DNA of 64,000 nt, from NCBI GenBank assembly GCA_964551735.1, contig CAZKEF010000013.1:62001-126000 (forward strand). Direction: 5' to 3'. The position numbers and the translations under genes are program-made. The notes beneath the pieces are model-generated. The model worked only from the letters and a program-made list of their open reading frames with translations. It was not told the origin of the DNA and ran no database searches. This DNA comes from DAOUAT01 sp964551735 (lineage in GTDB: Bacteria > Chloroflexota > Anaerolineae > CG2-30-64-16). Of this stretch, positions 43,808-52,242 are shown in pieces (position 1 is the first letter of the stretch; every line of letters starts with the position of its first letter).

Positions 43808-44551
43808 CTAGGCGGTCGGGACTGGCACTTTGCCGAAGCGCCGCTCGCGTTGGCTGTATTCGATCAGCGCTGCCGCCAATTCAGCCTCGTCGAAATCGGG
43901 CCAGAAGGTCGGCGTTGCATAGTACTCTGCGTAAGCAGCCTGCCATAACAGGAAATTGCTGAGCCGATATTCTCCGCCGGTGCGGATAATCAGATCGGGA
44001 TCAGGTAAGTCGCCGGTGTACAGGTAGTGCGAGATCAGTTCTTCGGTGACAGCCTCGGCCGGATGTCCATCCCGAATGATCTGTTGCACAGCATCCACGA
44101 TCTCTGCCCGGCCACCGTAGTTAAACGCCACATTGAGGGTGACACGCTGATTACTGCAGGTCAACGCGACCGCATCCTGGATCTGCTGGGCCAGCTTAGG
44201 CGCAATACCCTGGAGCCGGCCGCTGTGCCGAATGCAGACACCTTGAGCGTTCAGTTCTCTAGTTTCGCGGCGGATGCTTTGGCCCAACAGACTCATGAGC
44301 CCGGCCACTTCTTCGGCTGGGCGAGCCCAGTTTTCGGTGGAAAAAGCATAAACAGTCAGCACTTTAATGCCGAAATCGGTAGTGGCGCGCAGGATGCGAC
44401 GGATGTTTTCAGTGCCGGCCTTGTGGCCAGCCAGGCGCGGCAGGCCGCGCGCACGCGCCCACCGACCGTTGCCATCCATGACAATGCCGACATGGTGTGG
44501 GATGCGGGTAATTTCCGGATAACGGTCGCGCAGCGACTGCGAGATCGACAT
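43808..44551 (-). CDS. uppS: Isoprenyl transferase (undecaprenyl diphosphate synthase-like)
   Basis: 247 aa. cis-Prenyltransferase producing the lipid carrier for peptidoglycan and other wall polymers. Catalytic Asp26 in VMDGNGRWA; the motifs YAFSTENW, NVAFNYGGRAEI and LIIRTGGEYRLSNFLLWQ are intact. Part of the rpsB-tsf-pyrH-frr-uppS-cdsA run. It supplies the carrier used by the WecA/TagO-like enzyme at 52243. Confidence 0.95.
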   Translation of the reverse strand: MSISQSLRDRYPEITRIPHHVGIVMDGNGRWARARGLPRLAGHKAGTENIRRILRATTDFGIKVLTVYAFSTENWARPAEEVAGLMSLLGQSIRRETRELNAQGVCIRHSGRLQGIAPKLAQQIQDAVALTCSNQRVTLNVAFNYGGRAEIVDAVQQIIRDGHPAEAVTEELISHYLYTGDLPDPDLIIRTGGEYRLSNFLLWQAAYAEYYATPTFWPDFDEAELAAALIEYSQRERRFGKVPVPTA

Positions 44552-44625
44552 GGCACTTTCTCAGGGGCAAAGCGCAAACCAGCAGCCCCAGGGTTGGCGG
44601 CTGCTGGACTACGACGGCTGATTGC

Positions 44626-45183
44626 TTAACCTTCCAAGATCTCGGCTTCCTTGGCCTTGCCGATTTCATCAACTTGCTTGACGAAGTCGTTGGTTAGTTC
44701 CTGGGCTTTCTTGAGCCCATCTTCCAACTCATCCTCGCTGATCATCTTCTCTTTTTCGAGCTCGCGCAACATTTCATTGGCATCGCGACGGATGTTGCGA
44801 ATTGAGACCCGTGCTTCCTCCACCCGGCGTGCCACCTGCCTGTTCAGGTCACGCCGCCGCTCCTCGGTCAGCTGCGGGATGATCAGGCGGATCACCTGGC
44901 CATCGTTGCTTGGGTTCAGCCCAAGGTCTGATTTAAGGATGGCTTTCTCGATCATCCCCACATCGCCTTTGCTCCAGGGGCGGACCATGAGCAAACGCGG
45001 CTCAGGCACGGTGATACCAGCAAGCTGGATCAGCGGTGTCGGAACGCCGTAGTAGTCAACCCTGATGCCTTCCAACAGCGCTGGCGAAGCGCGTCCCGTG
45101 CGGATCGTTCGCAAGTCACTCTGGAGGGCATCTATGGTCTTCTCCATGCGTTCGCGCGCGTCTTGAAGGGTTTCCTTGATCAC
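44626..45183 (-). CDS. frr: Ribosome recycling factor
   Basis: 185 aa, full length. Splits post-termination ribosomes with EF-G. GTG start preceded by AAAGGAG. Family motifs RTGRASPALLEGI, VDYYGVPTPL and SNDGQVIRLIIPQLTEERR are present. Follows pyrH by 27 bp. Confidence 0.96.
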   Translation of the reverse strand: MIKETLQDARERMEKTIDALQSDLRTIRTGRASPALLEGIRVDYYGVPTPLIQLAGITVPEPRLLMVRPWSKGDVGMIEKAILKSDLGLNPSNDGQVIRLIIPQLTEERRRDLNRQVARRVEEARVSIRNIRRDANEMLRELEKEKMISEDELEDGLKKAQELTNDFVKQVDEIGKAKEAEILEG

Positions 45184-45210
45184 GGGCTGCTCCTTTGTAG
45201 CTCAGTGCCC

Positions 45211-45927
45211 TTACGCGCTCACCATCGTGCCGACCGGCTGGCCTTGGACTGCCTGCTCAACGCTGTTGGGCTGCCAGAGATCGAGGACGATGATGGGCAA
45301 ATCATTGTCCATGCACAGGGTCAGCGCAGTACTATCCATCACCCCAACCCGCATGTTCAATGCTTCGATGTATGATAAATGATCAAACCGCCGCGCGTCC
45401 GGGTTGCGCTTGGGATCTTTGTCATATACGCCATCTACCTTAGTGGCTTTGATCAACACTTCTGCGTTGATCTCCATCGCGCGCAATGCGGCCGCGGTAT
45501 CCGTCGTGAAGTACGGGTTGCCGGTGCCGGCGGCAAGCAGAATCACATAACCCTTTTCCAGGTGGCGAATCGCTCGGCCGCGGATATACGGCTCAGCGAC
45601 ACTGCGCATCTCGATCGCGGTCATCACGCGCGCCTCGAGCCCGAGACGACGCAAAGCATCGCTCAACGCCAGCGCGTTCATCACCGTTGCTAACATGCCC
45701 ATGTGGTCGGCGGTGGCCTGTTCCATGCCGTGGGCCAGGCCATCCTTGCCGCGCCACAGATTACCGGCGCCAATCACGACGGCAATTTCTGCCCCTAACT
45801 CGTGCAAGCGCCGGATCTTGCCCGCCAACACATTGGCCTCATGGGGATCGATCCCCACGCCGCCTTCAGCGGCCAGCGCCTCACCACCCAGTTTAAGCAG
45901 AATGCGACGATAACGCAACGCGCTCAT
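45211..45927 (-). CDS. pyrH: UMP kinase
   Basis: 238 aa from ATG 45927; the in-frame upstream start overlaps tsf and is less likely. Phosphorylates UMP to UDP with ATP. RILLKLGGEAL (nucleotide loop), IAVVIGAGNLWRG, ATKVDGVYDKDP and VMDSTALTLC are the PyrH motifs. Seven bases after tsf, so probably coupled. Confidence 0.95.
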   Translation of the reverse strand: MSALRYRRILLKLGGEALAAEGGVGIDPHEANVLAGKIRRLHELGAEIAVVIGAGNLWRGKDGLAHGMEQATADHMGMLATVMNALALSDALRRLGLEARVMTAIEMRSVAEPYIRGRAIRHLEKGYVILLAAGTGNPYFTTDTAAALRAMEINAEVLIKATKVDGVYDKDPKRNPDARRFDHLSYIEALNMRVGVMDSTALTLCMDNDLPIIVLDLWQPNSVEQAVQGQPVGTMVSA

Positions 45928-45934
45928 AAGCCGA

Positions 45935-46525
45935 TTACCCGCCGATCTCGAGGCGGGCAAACCGGCGCACCATGATGTTCTCGCCGAGCTTGGCGATGGT
46001 CGCCTTGATCAGGTCCCTGACCTTCATGCTCTCATCTTTGATATAGGCCTGTTCCAGCAAGACGTTGTCCTCGTAGAACTTGGCCAGTTTGCCCTCGACG
46101 ATCTTATCAGCGATCTCGGCCGGCTTGTTAGGATCCACTTCGGCGCGGAATTGCGCCACCTGCTGCGCCAACACATCCGCCGGGATGTCCTCGATGCGCG
46201 GGTAGTTGGGGCGGCTGGCGACAACCTGCATGGCCAGCTCTTTGCACAGCATCTGGAACTGCTCGGTCCGGGCGACAAAATCGCTCTCGCAGTTCACTTC
46301 CACCAACGCGGCGACCTTGCTGCCCGTGTGGACATAATGACCGATCAGACCCTCGTTGGCCACCCGGTCCGCTTTCTTCGCAGCCTGCGCCAGGCCCTTT
46401 TCGCGCAGCAACTCGGTCGCACGGCCAAAGTCGCCGTTGGTTGCTTCCAATGTCTTACGACAATCCAATACACCTGCGCCCGTAAGCGCGCGCAGCTCTT
46501 TCACCATCGCGGCAGTGATTTCCAC
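45935..46525 (-). CDS. tsf: Elongation factor Ts (short form)
   Basis: 196 aa from the GTG at 46525 (GAGGAG six bases before). Exchanges GDP for GTP on EF-Tu. VKELRALTGAGVLDCRKTLE, CESDFVAR and the C-terminal IMVRRFARLEIG are typical. It is about 90 residues shorter than E. coli Tsf because the second subdomain of the core is lacking, as in several other phyla. 37 bp after rpsB. Confidence 0.94.
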   Translation of the reverse strand: MEITAAMVKELRALTGAGVLDCRKTLEATNGDFGRATELLREKGLAQAAKKADRVANEGLIGHYVHTGSKVAALVEVNCESDFVARTEQFQMLCKELAMQVVASRPNYPRIEDIPADVLAQQVAQFRAEVDPNKPAEIADKIVEGKLAKFYEDNVLLEQAYIKDESMKVRDLIKATIAKLGENIMVRRFARLEIGG

Positions 46526-46562
46526 AATAAACTCCTCGGTATGAAACTGATTCAAACGGCGT

Positions 46563-47447
46563 CTATTCGCTGCTTTCGGTTTCGTCCACGCCCTCGGCTA
46601 ACTTAGCCAGGGTGGACGGCCCAAGATAATCCTCAACCGATCCTTCCGGTTCCTCGAAAGCCTGCATATCCTTCAGGCTCGCGCGGGTCGGCTTCTTCTC
46701 GTCCTCCTCAGGCACGATATAAGCCTCGGGTTGCGACGCGGCGCGATCCGCCTCGTCAATTGCGCGCATCTGCAAGCCCTCGATCACGGCATCAGCGATC
46801 TTGCCGGCCATCAGTTTGATAGCGCGGATCGCGTCATCGTTGGACGGGATGGGGTAATCAATGGGATCCGGATCGCAATTGGTGTCCACCATGGCCACGA
46901 TGGGGACATGGAGCTTGTTGGCCTCGGTCACGGCCAGTGATTCACGCTGCACGTCCACGATGAACAGAAGATCCGGAAGGTGCGTCATAGTGCGCAGGCC
47001 GCCGATGCGGGTGTGAAGCCGCGCCATCTCATTGCGCAGCAATAGCGCTTCTTTCTTCGGCAGGCGATCCAGTTCACCACTGGCTTCGCGGCGTTCCAGA
47101 TCTTGCATGTAATCAATGCGTTGACGGATAGTGCGGAAGTTGGTCAGGCTGCCACCCAGCCAGCGCTGGGTGATGAACGGCATACCGCAGCGTTCAGCTT
47201 CCTGCCGGATGGTTTCCTGGGCCTGCTTCTTGGTGCCCACGAAAAGCACCAGGCCACCTTCGCGCACGGTATCACGCACGGTTTGGTAGGCAGTGTTGAC
47301 CTGGCGCATGGTTTGCTGCAGGTCAATGATGTGAATACCGTTGCGCTCAGTGAAGATGTAAGTGCGCATCTTCGGGTGCCAACGGCGGGTTCGATGCCCA
47401 AAGTGGACACCGGCTTCCAGCAACTGCTTCATGGAGATGACGGACAC
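46563..47447 (-). CDS. rpsB: 30S ribosomal protein S2
   Basis: 294 aa. The GTG at 47447 gives MSVISMKQLLEAGVHFGH, matching S2 proteins, with AAGGA close upstream; an internal ATG (codon 6) is less likely. RTRRWHPKMRTYIF, NGIHIIDLQQT and PIVAMVDTNCDPD are family motifs. The acidic C-terminal tail (about 235-294, EEDEKKPTRAS onward) is longer than the core and variable in the family. First gene of the core translation/lipid operon; a strong leader hairpin precedes it. Confidence 0.96.
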   Translation of the reverse strand: MSVISMKQLLEAGVHFGHRTRRWHPKMRTYIFTERNGIHIIDLQQTMRQVNTAYQTVRDTVREGGLVLFVGTKKQAQETIRQEAERCGMPFITQRWLGGSLTNFRTIRQRIDYMQDLERREASGELDRLPKKEALLLRNEMARLHTRIGGLRTMTHLPDLLFIVDVQRESLAVTEANKLHVPIVAMVDTNCDPDPIDYPIPSNDDAIRAIKLMAGKIADAVIEGLQMRAIDEADRAASQPEAYIVPEEDEKKPTRASLKDMQAFEEPEGSVEDYLGPSTLAKLAEGVDETESSE

Positions 47448-47474
47448 GTTTTCCTTTTCCTTTCCGTTTAGACT

Positions 47475-47540
47475 TCCGCCTGCCTGGACACTGGGACCCG
47501 GCGCGTCGGCCCGGGCACGGCCAGTCGGAAGGCAGGCGTG
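47475..47540 (-). promoter_or_regulatory. Leader hairpin of rpsB, possible S2 autoregulatory element
   Basis: Minus strand CGCCTGCC (47531-47538) pairs with GGCAGGCG (47477-47484). Inside, ACTGG/CCAGT and CCCGG/CCGGG pairs add to give a three-part stem with internal loops. About 30 bases before the GTG. S2 leaders in other bacteria are autogenously regulated. Confidence 0.5.
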
Positions 47541-47568
47541 TATAATCAGGCTAGTAGCCCGAAGAATT

Positions 47569-47598
47569 AGTATAGCATAGGGGTGTCAGGAGAGGCAA
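47569..47598 (-). promoter_or_regulatory. Promoter of rpsB operon
   Basis: Minus strand TTGCCT, 18 bp, TATACT with upstream TGC. The same ATGCTATACT string as the rho promoter. Confidence 0.55.
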
Positions 47599-47638
47599 GT
47601 TAGGCGTCATGTGCTTTTCGGTTATTGCTGTCTGGGAA

Positions 47639-47669
47639 TTGGGCAGGGATCGGGGGAGTGTGTTATACT
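47639..47669 (+). promoter_or_regulatory. Possible promoter of the Trm112-like gene
   Basis: TTGGGC, 19 bp, TATACT; the -10 is good, the spacing long. Confidence 0.35.
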
Positions 47670-47700
47670 CCGCCAAAGACTTCCTGTCATGGAGCTTGCC

Positions 47701-47946
47701 GTGATCGCACAAGATCTACTTGAGATTCTCAGGTGTCCGCATTGTGTGTCGGGGCCGACCCGCGCCGCCGGTGATGACCCGGGCCGCTTGGTGCTGGTGA
47801 AAGAGGCCTGGCTGGTGTGCCAGGAGCCTGGCTGCGGACGAAAATATCCCATCCGAGACGATATCCCCGATATGCGCATCGAGTCTGGCACGGCTTGGAT
47901 GGCAACCGGCGTAGATGCCCTGCCCATTCCGCCGCCTGGCCTGTAA
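47701..47946 (+). CDS. Trm112-family small zinc protein
   Basis: 81 aa from the GTG at 47701 (GGAG six bases before it); longer in-frame starts have no ribosome binding site. MIAQDLLEILRCPHC, then CQEPGCGRKYPIRDDIP: two CxxC-like pairs and the PIxDxIP ending typical of Trm112/YcaR-type proteins, which stabilise methyltransferases. It sits alone, divergent from rpsB. Confidence 0.82.
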   Translation: MIAQDLLEILRCPHCVSGPTRAAGDDPGRLVLVKEAWLVCQEPGCGRKYPIRDDIPDMRIESGTAWMATGVDALPIPPPGL

Positions 47947-48014
47947 CAATGTAGGTGGATCCATGGTGGGGCGTGTGCAAGAACGGATGTCCTCACATGC
48001 CCATGCTCACGCAT

Positions 48015-48977
48015 TCACAGTCCCTCGTCGGCGCGCTCGCGCACATCCACGCGTTCCAGCGGTTTCTGCTTCACCAGGCGAAACAGGTCGAAATCGCGGG
48101 CCACGCTGGTATTGGGAAAGATTGGCAGCGCTTCATCGAGGATCTGCCTGTTGCTATAGCGCCGTGAGATGTGGTGCAGCACCAGGTGTTTGACACCGGC
48201 CTGCCGCGCCAGCCAGGCGCCTTGCGCGGCGGTCAGATGCCCAAAGGCCGCGGCGACCTCGCGTTCGGCCTCGGTATAGGTCGCCTCGATAGCCAGCAGA
48301 TCGGCCCCGGCCGCAACTTCGATCAAGTTATCCACCCGTCCTGCATCCCCGACAAAAACCAGGCGCAGCCCGGTTCCTTCCGGCCCCAACACATCGTCCG
48401 GCCGAACGATCCGGCCGTCGGGCAGGGTCACTTCACGGCCAGCTACGAGCTCACGGCGGATCGGCCCCACGGGCACGCCCAACGCCTCTGCCCGTTCGGG
48501 CAGGAACGGCCGCCGCGCCTTTTCTTCGAAACTGTATCCCAACGCTTCAGTGCGCCGATGCTCCACCGGGAACGCGCTGAGGCGGAAGGCATCGTCTTCC
48601 AGCAGCACCCCCGGCTGGATGGCGCGATAGGCGATGTTGACCCTGGCCTCGGCCGAGCCGAACACGACGCGCATCAGCTCACGCACCCGGCCGAGCGCTG
48701 CCGGGCCGCCGCAGATCTCCATCTGCTCGATGGCTTCCCAGCGGCCGAAGGTGGAAGCCAGCCCGCCCAGCCCCAGGATGTGGTCCAGGTGGCCGTGGGT
48801 CAGCAGGATGCGCTCCAGCCGCTTGAAGCCCAGGCCACTGCGCAGGATCTGGCGCTGCGTGCCTTCGCCGCAATCAATCAGGAAACGATACTCGCGGTGG
48901 CTGACCAACGCCGCAGAAAGGCCGCGTTGCACCGAAGGGGCCGAAGCCGAGGTGCCGAGAAAGACGAGTTCGAACAT
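48015..48977 (-). CDS. rnz: Ribonuclease Z
   Basis: 320 aa from ATG 48977; an upstream in-frame start lies in repeat sequence. Processes tRNA 3' ends. MFELVFLGTSASAPSVQRG, LTHGHLDHILGLGG (HxHxDH zinc site), VFVGDAGRV and HLVLHHISRRY are conserved. No ribosome binding site is clear. Convergent with the Trm112-like gene. Confidence 0.93.
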   Translation of the reverse strand: MFELVFLGTSASAPSVQRGLSAALVSHREYRFLIDCGEGTQRQILRSGLGFKRLERILLTHGHLDHILGLGGLASTFGRWEAIEQMEICGGPAALGRVRELMRVVFGSAEARVNIAYRAIQPGVLLEDDAFRLSAFPVEHRRTEALGYSFEEKARRPFLPERAEALGVPVGPIRRELVAGREVTLPDGRIVRPDDVLGPEGTGLRLVFVGDAGRVDNLIEVAAGADLLAIEATYTEAEREVAAAFGHLTAAQGAWLARQAGVKHLVLHHISRRYSNRQILDEALPIFPNTSVARDFDLFRLVKQKPLERVDVRERADEGL

Positions 48978-48982
48978 AGTGG

Positions 48983-49013
48983 GCGAATCAGCGAATAACG
49001 AATCAGCGAATGA
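48983..49013. repeat. GCGAATCA 8-bp repeat
   Basis: Three to four imperfect octamers between rnz and the next membrane protein gene. Confidence 0.6.
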
Positions 49014-49021
49014 TGAGGACG

Positions 49022-49468
49022 CTATTTGGCCCTGAGTTGTTTCAGGCCGGCGCCGAACCACATGGCGCCGAAAGCAAAGGGCAGGCCGCCGGCAACGATA
49101 GACCAGAACGCTGCGCCAACGCGGTTAAGCCAGGCGCCGATGAGCATCCCGGCGAGCATGATGAAGCTGCCGATGACCACCGTCGTGATCGCCGGCCGCA
49201 GGAACAACGCGCGCACGCGGCGCAGGCCCAGGCCGACGGCCAGTGCGCTGGCGAGCAATACCGCCAACTGCCACACCAACGCGCCCCAGGCCGACAGCGT
49301 GACAACCCGCTCGATACCGAAGTACAGCGGGGATATGCCGACTACCAGGCCCCAGAGCATCGGCGCGGGCCGACGGCCGCGCGCCCCCGCGCCGATGGCC
49401 GCGCCGCCCACGGCGTGGAACAACGTCAGGCTGCCGAAGATGAGCGCAGTGGCGAATGTCTCGGTCAA
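49022..49468 (-). CDS. Uncharacterised membrane protein
   Basis: 148 aa from a TTG at 49468, the best start after the upstream stop; a GTG at 49495 overlapping that gene is also possible. Four to five hydrophobic segments (FGSLTLFHAVGGAAIGAG, WQLAVLLASALAVGLG, ITTVVIGSFIMLAGMLIG, FWSIVAGGLPFAFGAMWFG). No family recognised. 12 bp downstream of the VTT-domain gene on the same strand, so probably cotranscribed. Confidence 0.55.
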   Translation of the reverse strand: MTETFATALIFGSLTLFHAVGGAAIGAGARGRRPAPMLWGLVVGISPLYFGIERVVTLSAWGALVWQLAVLLASALAVGLGLRRVRALFLRPAITTVVIGSFIMLAGMLIGAWLNRVGAAFWSIVAGGLPFAFGAMWFGAGLKQLRAK

Positions 49469-49479
49469 TGATACCCCAA

Positions 49480-50217
49480 TCAGCGCGCAAGCCACTCCAG
49501 GATGAGCGGCCCCAGGCGGCTCATCGTGCCTGCGCCGGCATAGGCCACCAGCGTCGCTTTGAGCACCTTGCCGGCGCCCGTGGCCGCCAAAAACTTCCAC
49601 ACAGGGATCTTCATGGCGCCAGCGATGATCCCTGCCACATCAAACAAGGGATTCGGGATCAGGCCCAGTACGAAGAGCACCCACAACCCATGCCGTTCCA
49701 TCCAAGGACGTAAACGATTGTACAAGTTCCGATTCTCAACGGCCCCCCGGCCGCTGAATCCCGCAAGGTAGCCGGTCAATTCACCGAGCGTTGAACCCGC
49801 TCCGACCGCTAAACCCACCAGCCAGGGGTTCAGGTTGACCCCGGCCCCGAAAGCCAACGCCAGGCCTGGCGCCGGCAGGATCAAGGTGGCGCTGGCGAGA
49901 ATGTTGAGCAGAAACAGACCTGGGTAGCCATAAGCGCCCAGCCCTGAGAAGCGGTCGCCGTACAGCGCGATGCCCAACGAGAGGGCAATGATGAACAGCA
50001 GGGCCAGGATGCGCAGCAAGAGGCCCGGCTTGCGCGGCGGACGCTCTTCGACCTGTCCGGCGGCGCCCGGCTGGACGGATAGATCGTCCGGGAGCGGCCG
50101 GTCAACCGGCTGATGGGCAGGGGGGAGGGCGGACGGAAGGACTGGAGCCGATTGCGAGCCATTCATTGCTCCTGGTCCTCTGTCCACCGCCTCCCGTTCC
50201 CTGCCTCCTGGCGCCAT
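49480..50217 (-). CDS. VTT-domain (DedA/TVP38-like) membrane protein
   Basis: 245 aa. The ATG at 50217 has GAGGA six bases before it and lies 2 bp after the cyclophilin stop (coupling). The N-terminal 60 residues are Pro-rich and cytoplasmic. The first helix is about LLLRILALLFIIALSLGIAL; the VTT core includes GAGSTLGELTGYLAGFSGRG, LRPWMERHGLWVLFVLGLIP, then NPLFDVAGIIAGAMKIP. Family members affect membrane lipid or polymer transport; the exact role is unknown. Confidence 0.83.
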   Translation of the reverse strand: MAPGGREREAVDRGPGAMNGSQSAPVLPSALPPAHQPVDRPLPDDLSVQPGAAGQVEERPPRKPGLLLRILALLFIIALSLGIALYGDRFSGLGAYGYPGLFLLNILASATLILPAPGLALAFGAGVNLNPWLVGLAVGAGSTLGELTGYLAGFSGRGAVENRNLYNRLRPWMERHGLWVLFVLGLIPNPLFDVAGIIAGAMKIPVWKFLAATGAGKVLKATLVAYAGAGTMSRLGPLILEWLAR

Positions 50218-50219
50218 GT

Positions 50220-50702
50220 TTATTCCTCGGCGATGGTCACCGAAAGCATCACGTCGCCCTGTTCGATCTTGTTCACGACATCCTGGCCCTTGGTCACCTG
50301 GCCGAAGACGGTGTGCTTACCGTCCAGCCAGGGTGTGGGCACATGGGTGATGAAGAACTGGCTGCCGTTGGTACCGGGGCCAGCATTCGCCATGGAGAGC
50401 ACACCCGGCTTATCGTGCTTCAGCTTCGGGTCGAACTCATCTTTGAAGGTGTAGCCGGGCCCGCCGCGGCCGGTGCCGGTGGGATCACCGCCCTGGATCA
50501 TGAAATCGTTAATGACCCGGTGGAAGGTCACGCCATCGTAATAGCCGTCGCGCGCCAGGCAAACGAAGTTGTTGACTGTGCGCGGGGCCTGGCTGGCATA
50601 CAGCTTCAAGGTGATGACACCGCGGTTGGTGTCTATGGTCGCGATGTAAGTCTTCTTCAAGTCAATCTTAAGCTCGAAGGGCTGAGAATAACGTTTGGGC
50701 AT
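50220..50702 (-). CDS. Cyclophilin-type peptidyl-prolyl isomerase
   Basis: 160 aa, cytoplasmic. FHRVINDFMIQGGDP carries the catalytic Arg; GSQFFITHVPTPWLDGKHTV and GQV complete the site. GAGGA precedes the ATG. A hairpin repeat separates it from the upstream lipoprotein paralogue; it is coupled to the VTT gene. Confidence 0.93.
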   Translation of the reverse strand: MPKRYSQPFELKIDLKKTYIATIDTNRGVITLKLYASQAPRTVNNFVCLARDGYYDGVTFHRVINDFMIQGGDPTGTGRGGPGYTFKDEFDPKLKHDKPGVLSMANAGPGTNGSQFFITHVPTPWLDGKHTVFGQVTKGQDVVNKIEQGDVMLSVTIAEE

Positions 50703-50719
50703 GATAGTCCTCGTCGTTA

Positions 50720-50809
50720 GTGGTCAGGCATCAGGGGTCAGGTGCCGGGGGATGGGAGCAAGATTTCTGCCGCTATCTCCTGCCCCCTGTCACCTGATCG
50801 CTGACACCT
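50720..50809. repeat. GGTCAGG-type hairpin element
   Basis: GGTCAGG/GGTCAGGTG units on the left and CACCTGATC/GCTGACACC on the right can pair, with GGGGG and CCCCC inside. Lies between the two cyclophilin genes and reaches the stop codon of the larger one. Confidence 0.65.
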
Positions 50810-52139
50810 ATTTCACGCTGATTGTGATGGTCGTGATGAAATCGCCGATGGCCAGCTGCTCGGCCACATCCATGCCGCTGCTGACGCTGCCGAAAATGTT
50901 CAGCGGCGTCATGTTGCCTTCCATATACATGAACGAGATGAAGAACTGGCTGCCGCTGGCCACCACATTACCGGCCTCGTCACCCAACGGATACATGCTG
51001 ACCGTGCCGGTGATGATTTCGCTGGCATTGGCCAGTGGCTCCAACTCCAGCACGTAACCCACGTCACTGGCCGGCTGGCTGGCCGGCGAGCCGGTGACCA
51101 TATATGATCCGGCCTCGACGTGAGCAATGGGCATCCCATCGAAGTAGCCTAGGTTAGCCAGCACCACAAAGTTATTAACCGTCATGGGCGCGATCTCTGG
51201 GTTAAGATCCAACACGATGTCACCCTTGTCCGTCGCAATGGTTGCCTGGTAAGTCTTGGTGAGGTCCAGCGTCATTTCCGGCGGGACGTTGTAGATGCCC
51301 TCGCGTTCTTCCAACGGCAGGCTGGCCAGAGGGCGGCCTTCACGCGCAACCGGCGGGTTTGGTAGGGGTGTTGGAGTGGGCGTCGGGGTGGGCGCAGGCG
51401 TCGGCAGCCGGGACACCGTGCCCGTGGTGACGTCAATGCGGGTGATCGCGTCGCCCACGGCGATCTGGTCGACCACATCCATGCCCTCGATCACGAAACC
51501 GAAGACGGTGTACCCGCCGTCCAGGAAGGAAGCATCGCCGGTGGTGATGTAAAACTGGCTGCCGCTGGATCGCCGCTCCGGGTTCACTTCGTCACCGGTG
51601 CGCGCCCAGGCCAACGCGCCGCGCGGATGGGTGTGGATGATCTCGGCGGGAATGGTATAGCCAGGGCCACCGGAGCCGTCGCCGGCCGGATCGCCGCCCT
51701 GGATGACGAAATTGGGCTCAACGCGGTGGAAGGTCAGGCCGTCGTAGAAACCGTTCAGCGCCAGGGTAATGAAGTTGTTGGCGCTTTCAGGGACGTCGGG
51801 GTAGATCTCAGCCACGATGTTGCCCTTATCGGTGACGATCGTTGCGATATAGATGGTGCCCGACATGATATACGGCGCGGCCGGACCGGCAAAGCGTTCC
51901 ACGCGGTCAGCCGCGGGCAGAGCGGCCAGCGGCCGGCTGCCGTCAGCGGCCGGCGCAGGCACAGTGGGCCGCGCGTCCGGCGTGATCGCCACGACTTCGA
52001 TGGTGGCGGGCAGGGGGATCGGCGTCGCTTCTTCAGTGGGCGCAGATGTCGCAGCGGGTGGTATTGTTGCCGGCGGCACACAAGCGGCCAGCGACAGGAT
52101 GGCCACAAGGGCCAGGATCAAGAGAACGTGCTTTTTCAA
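50808..52139 (-). CDS. Lipoprotein with two cyclophilin domains, second one degenerate
   Basis: 443 aa, TTG start with AAAGGAG six bases upstream. Lipobox LAAC (Cys20). The first cyclophilin (about 90-235) keeps FHRVEPNFVIQGGDP and GSQFYIT. A TPTPTPTP linker follows, then a second domain (about 285-443) where FHRV is IAHV and QGGDP is changed (TGSPAS), so the catalytic Arg is gone; SGSQFFIS remains. Likely an extracytoplasmic foldase with a binding-only second domain. Confidence 0.88.
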   Translation of the reverse strand: MKKHVLLILALVAILSLAACVPPATIPPAATSAPTEEATPIPLPATIEVVAITPDARPTVPAPAADGSRPLAALPAADRVERFAGPAAPYIMSGTIYIATIVTDKGNIVAEIYPDVPESANNFITLALNGFYDGLTFHRVEPNFVIQGGDPAGDGSGGPGYTIPAEIIHTHPRGALAWARTGDEVNPERRSSGSQFYITTGDASFLDGGYTVFGFVIEGMDVVDQIAVGDAITRIDVTTGTVSRLPTPAPTPTPTPTPLPNPPVAREGRPLASLPLEEREGIYNVPPEMTLDLTKTYQATIATDKGDIVLDLNPEIAPMTVNNFVVLANLGYFDGMPIAHVEAGSYMVTGSPASQPASDVGYVLELEPLANASEIITGTVSMYPLGDEAGNVVASGSQFFISFMYMEGNMTPLNIFGSVSSGMDVAEQLAIGDFITTITISVK

Positions 52140-52242
52140 GAGAGGCTCCTTTTGATGTTACGTACAGGATGATGCGTGATACAACAGCATAGCACAAATG
52201 CGCTATCAAGGTATGCAATATGCACTACGGAGTACAACAGGA

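Noticed and set aside
47541..47546. TATAAT on the plus strand as promoter for the Trm112-like gene
   Set aside because: No -35 partner at the right distance and it lies in the rpsB leader; the TATACT nearer to the gene fits better.
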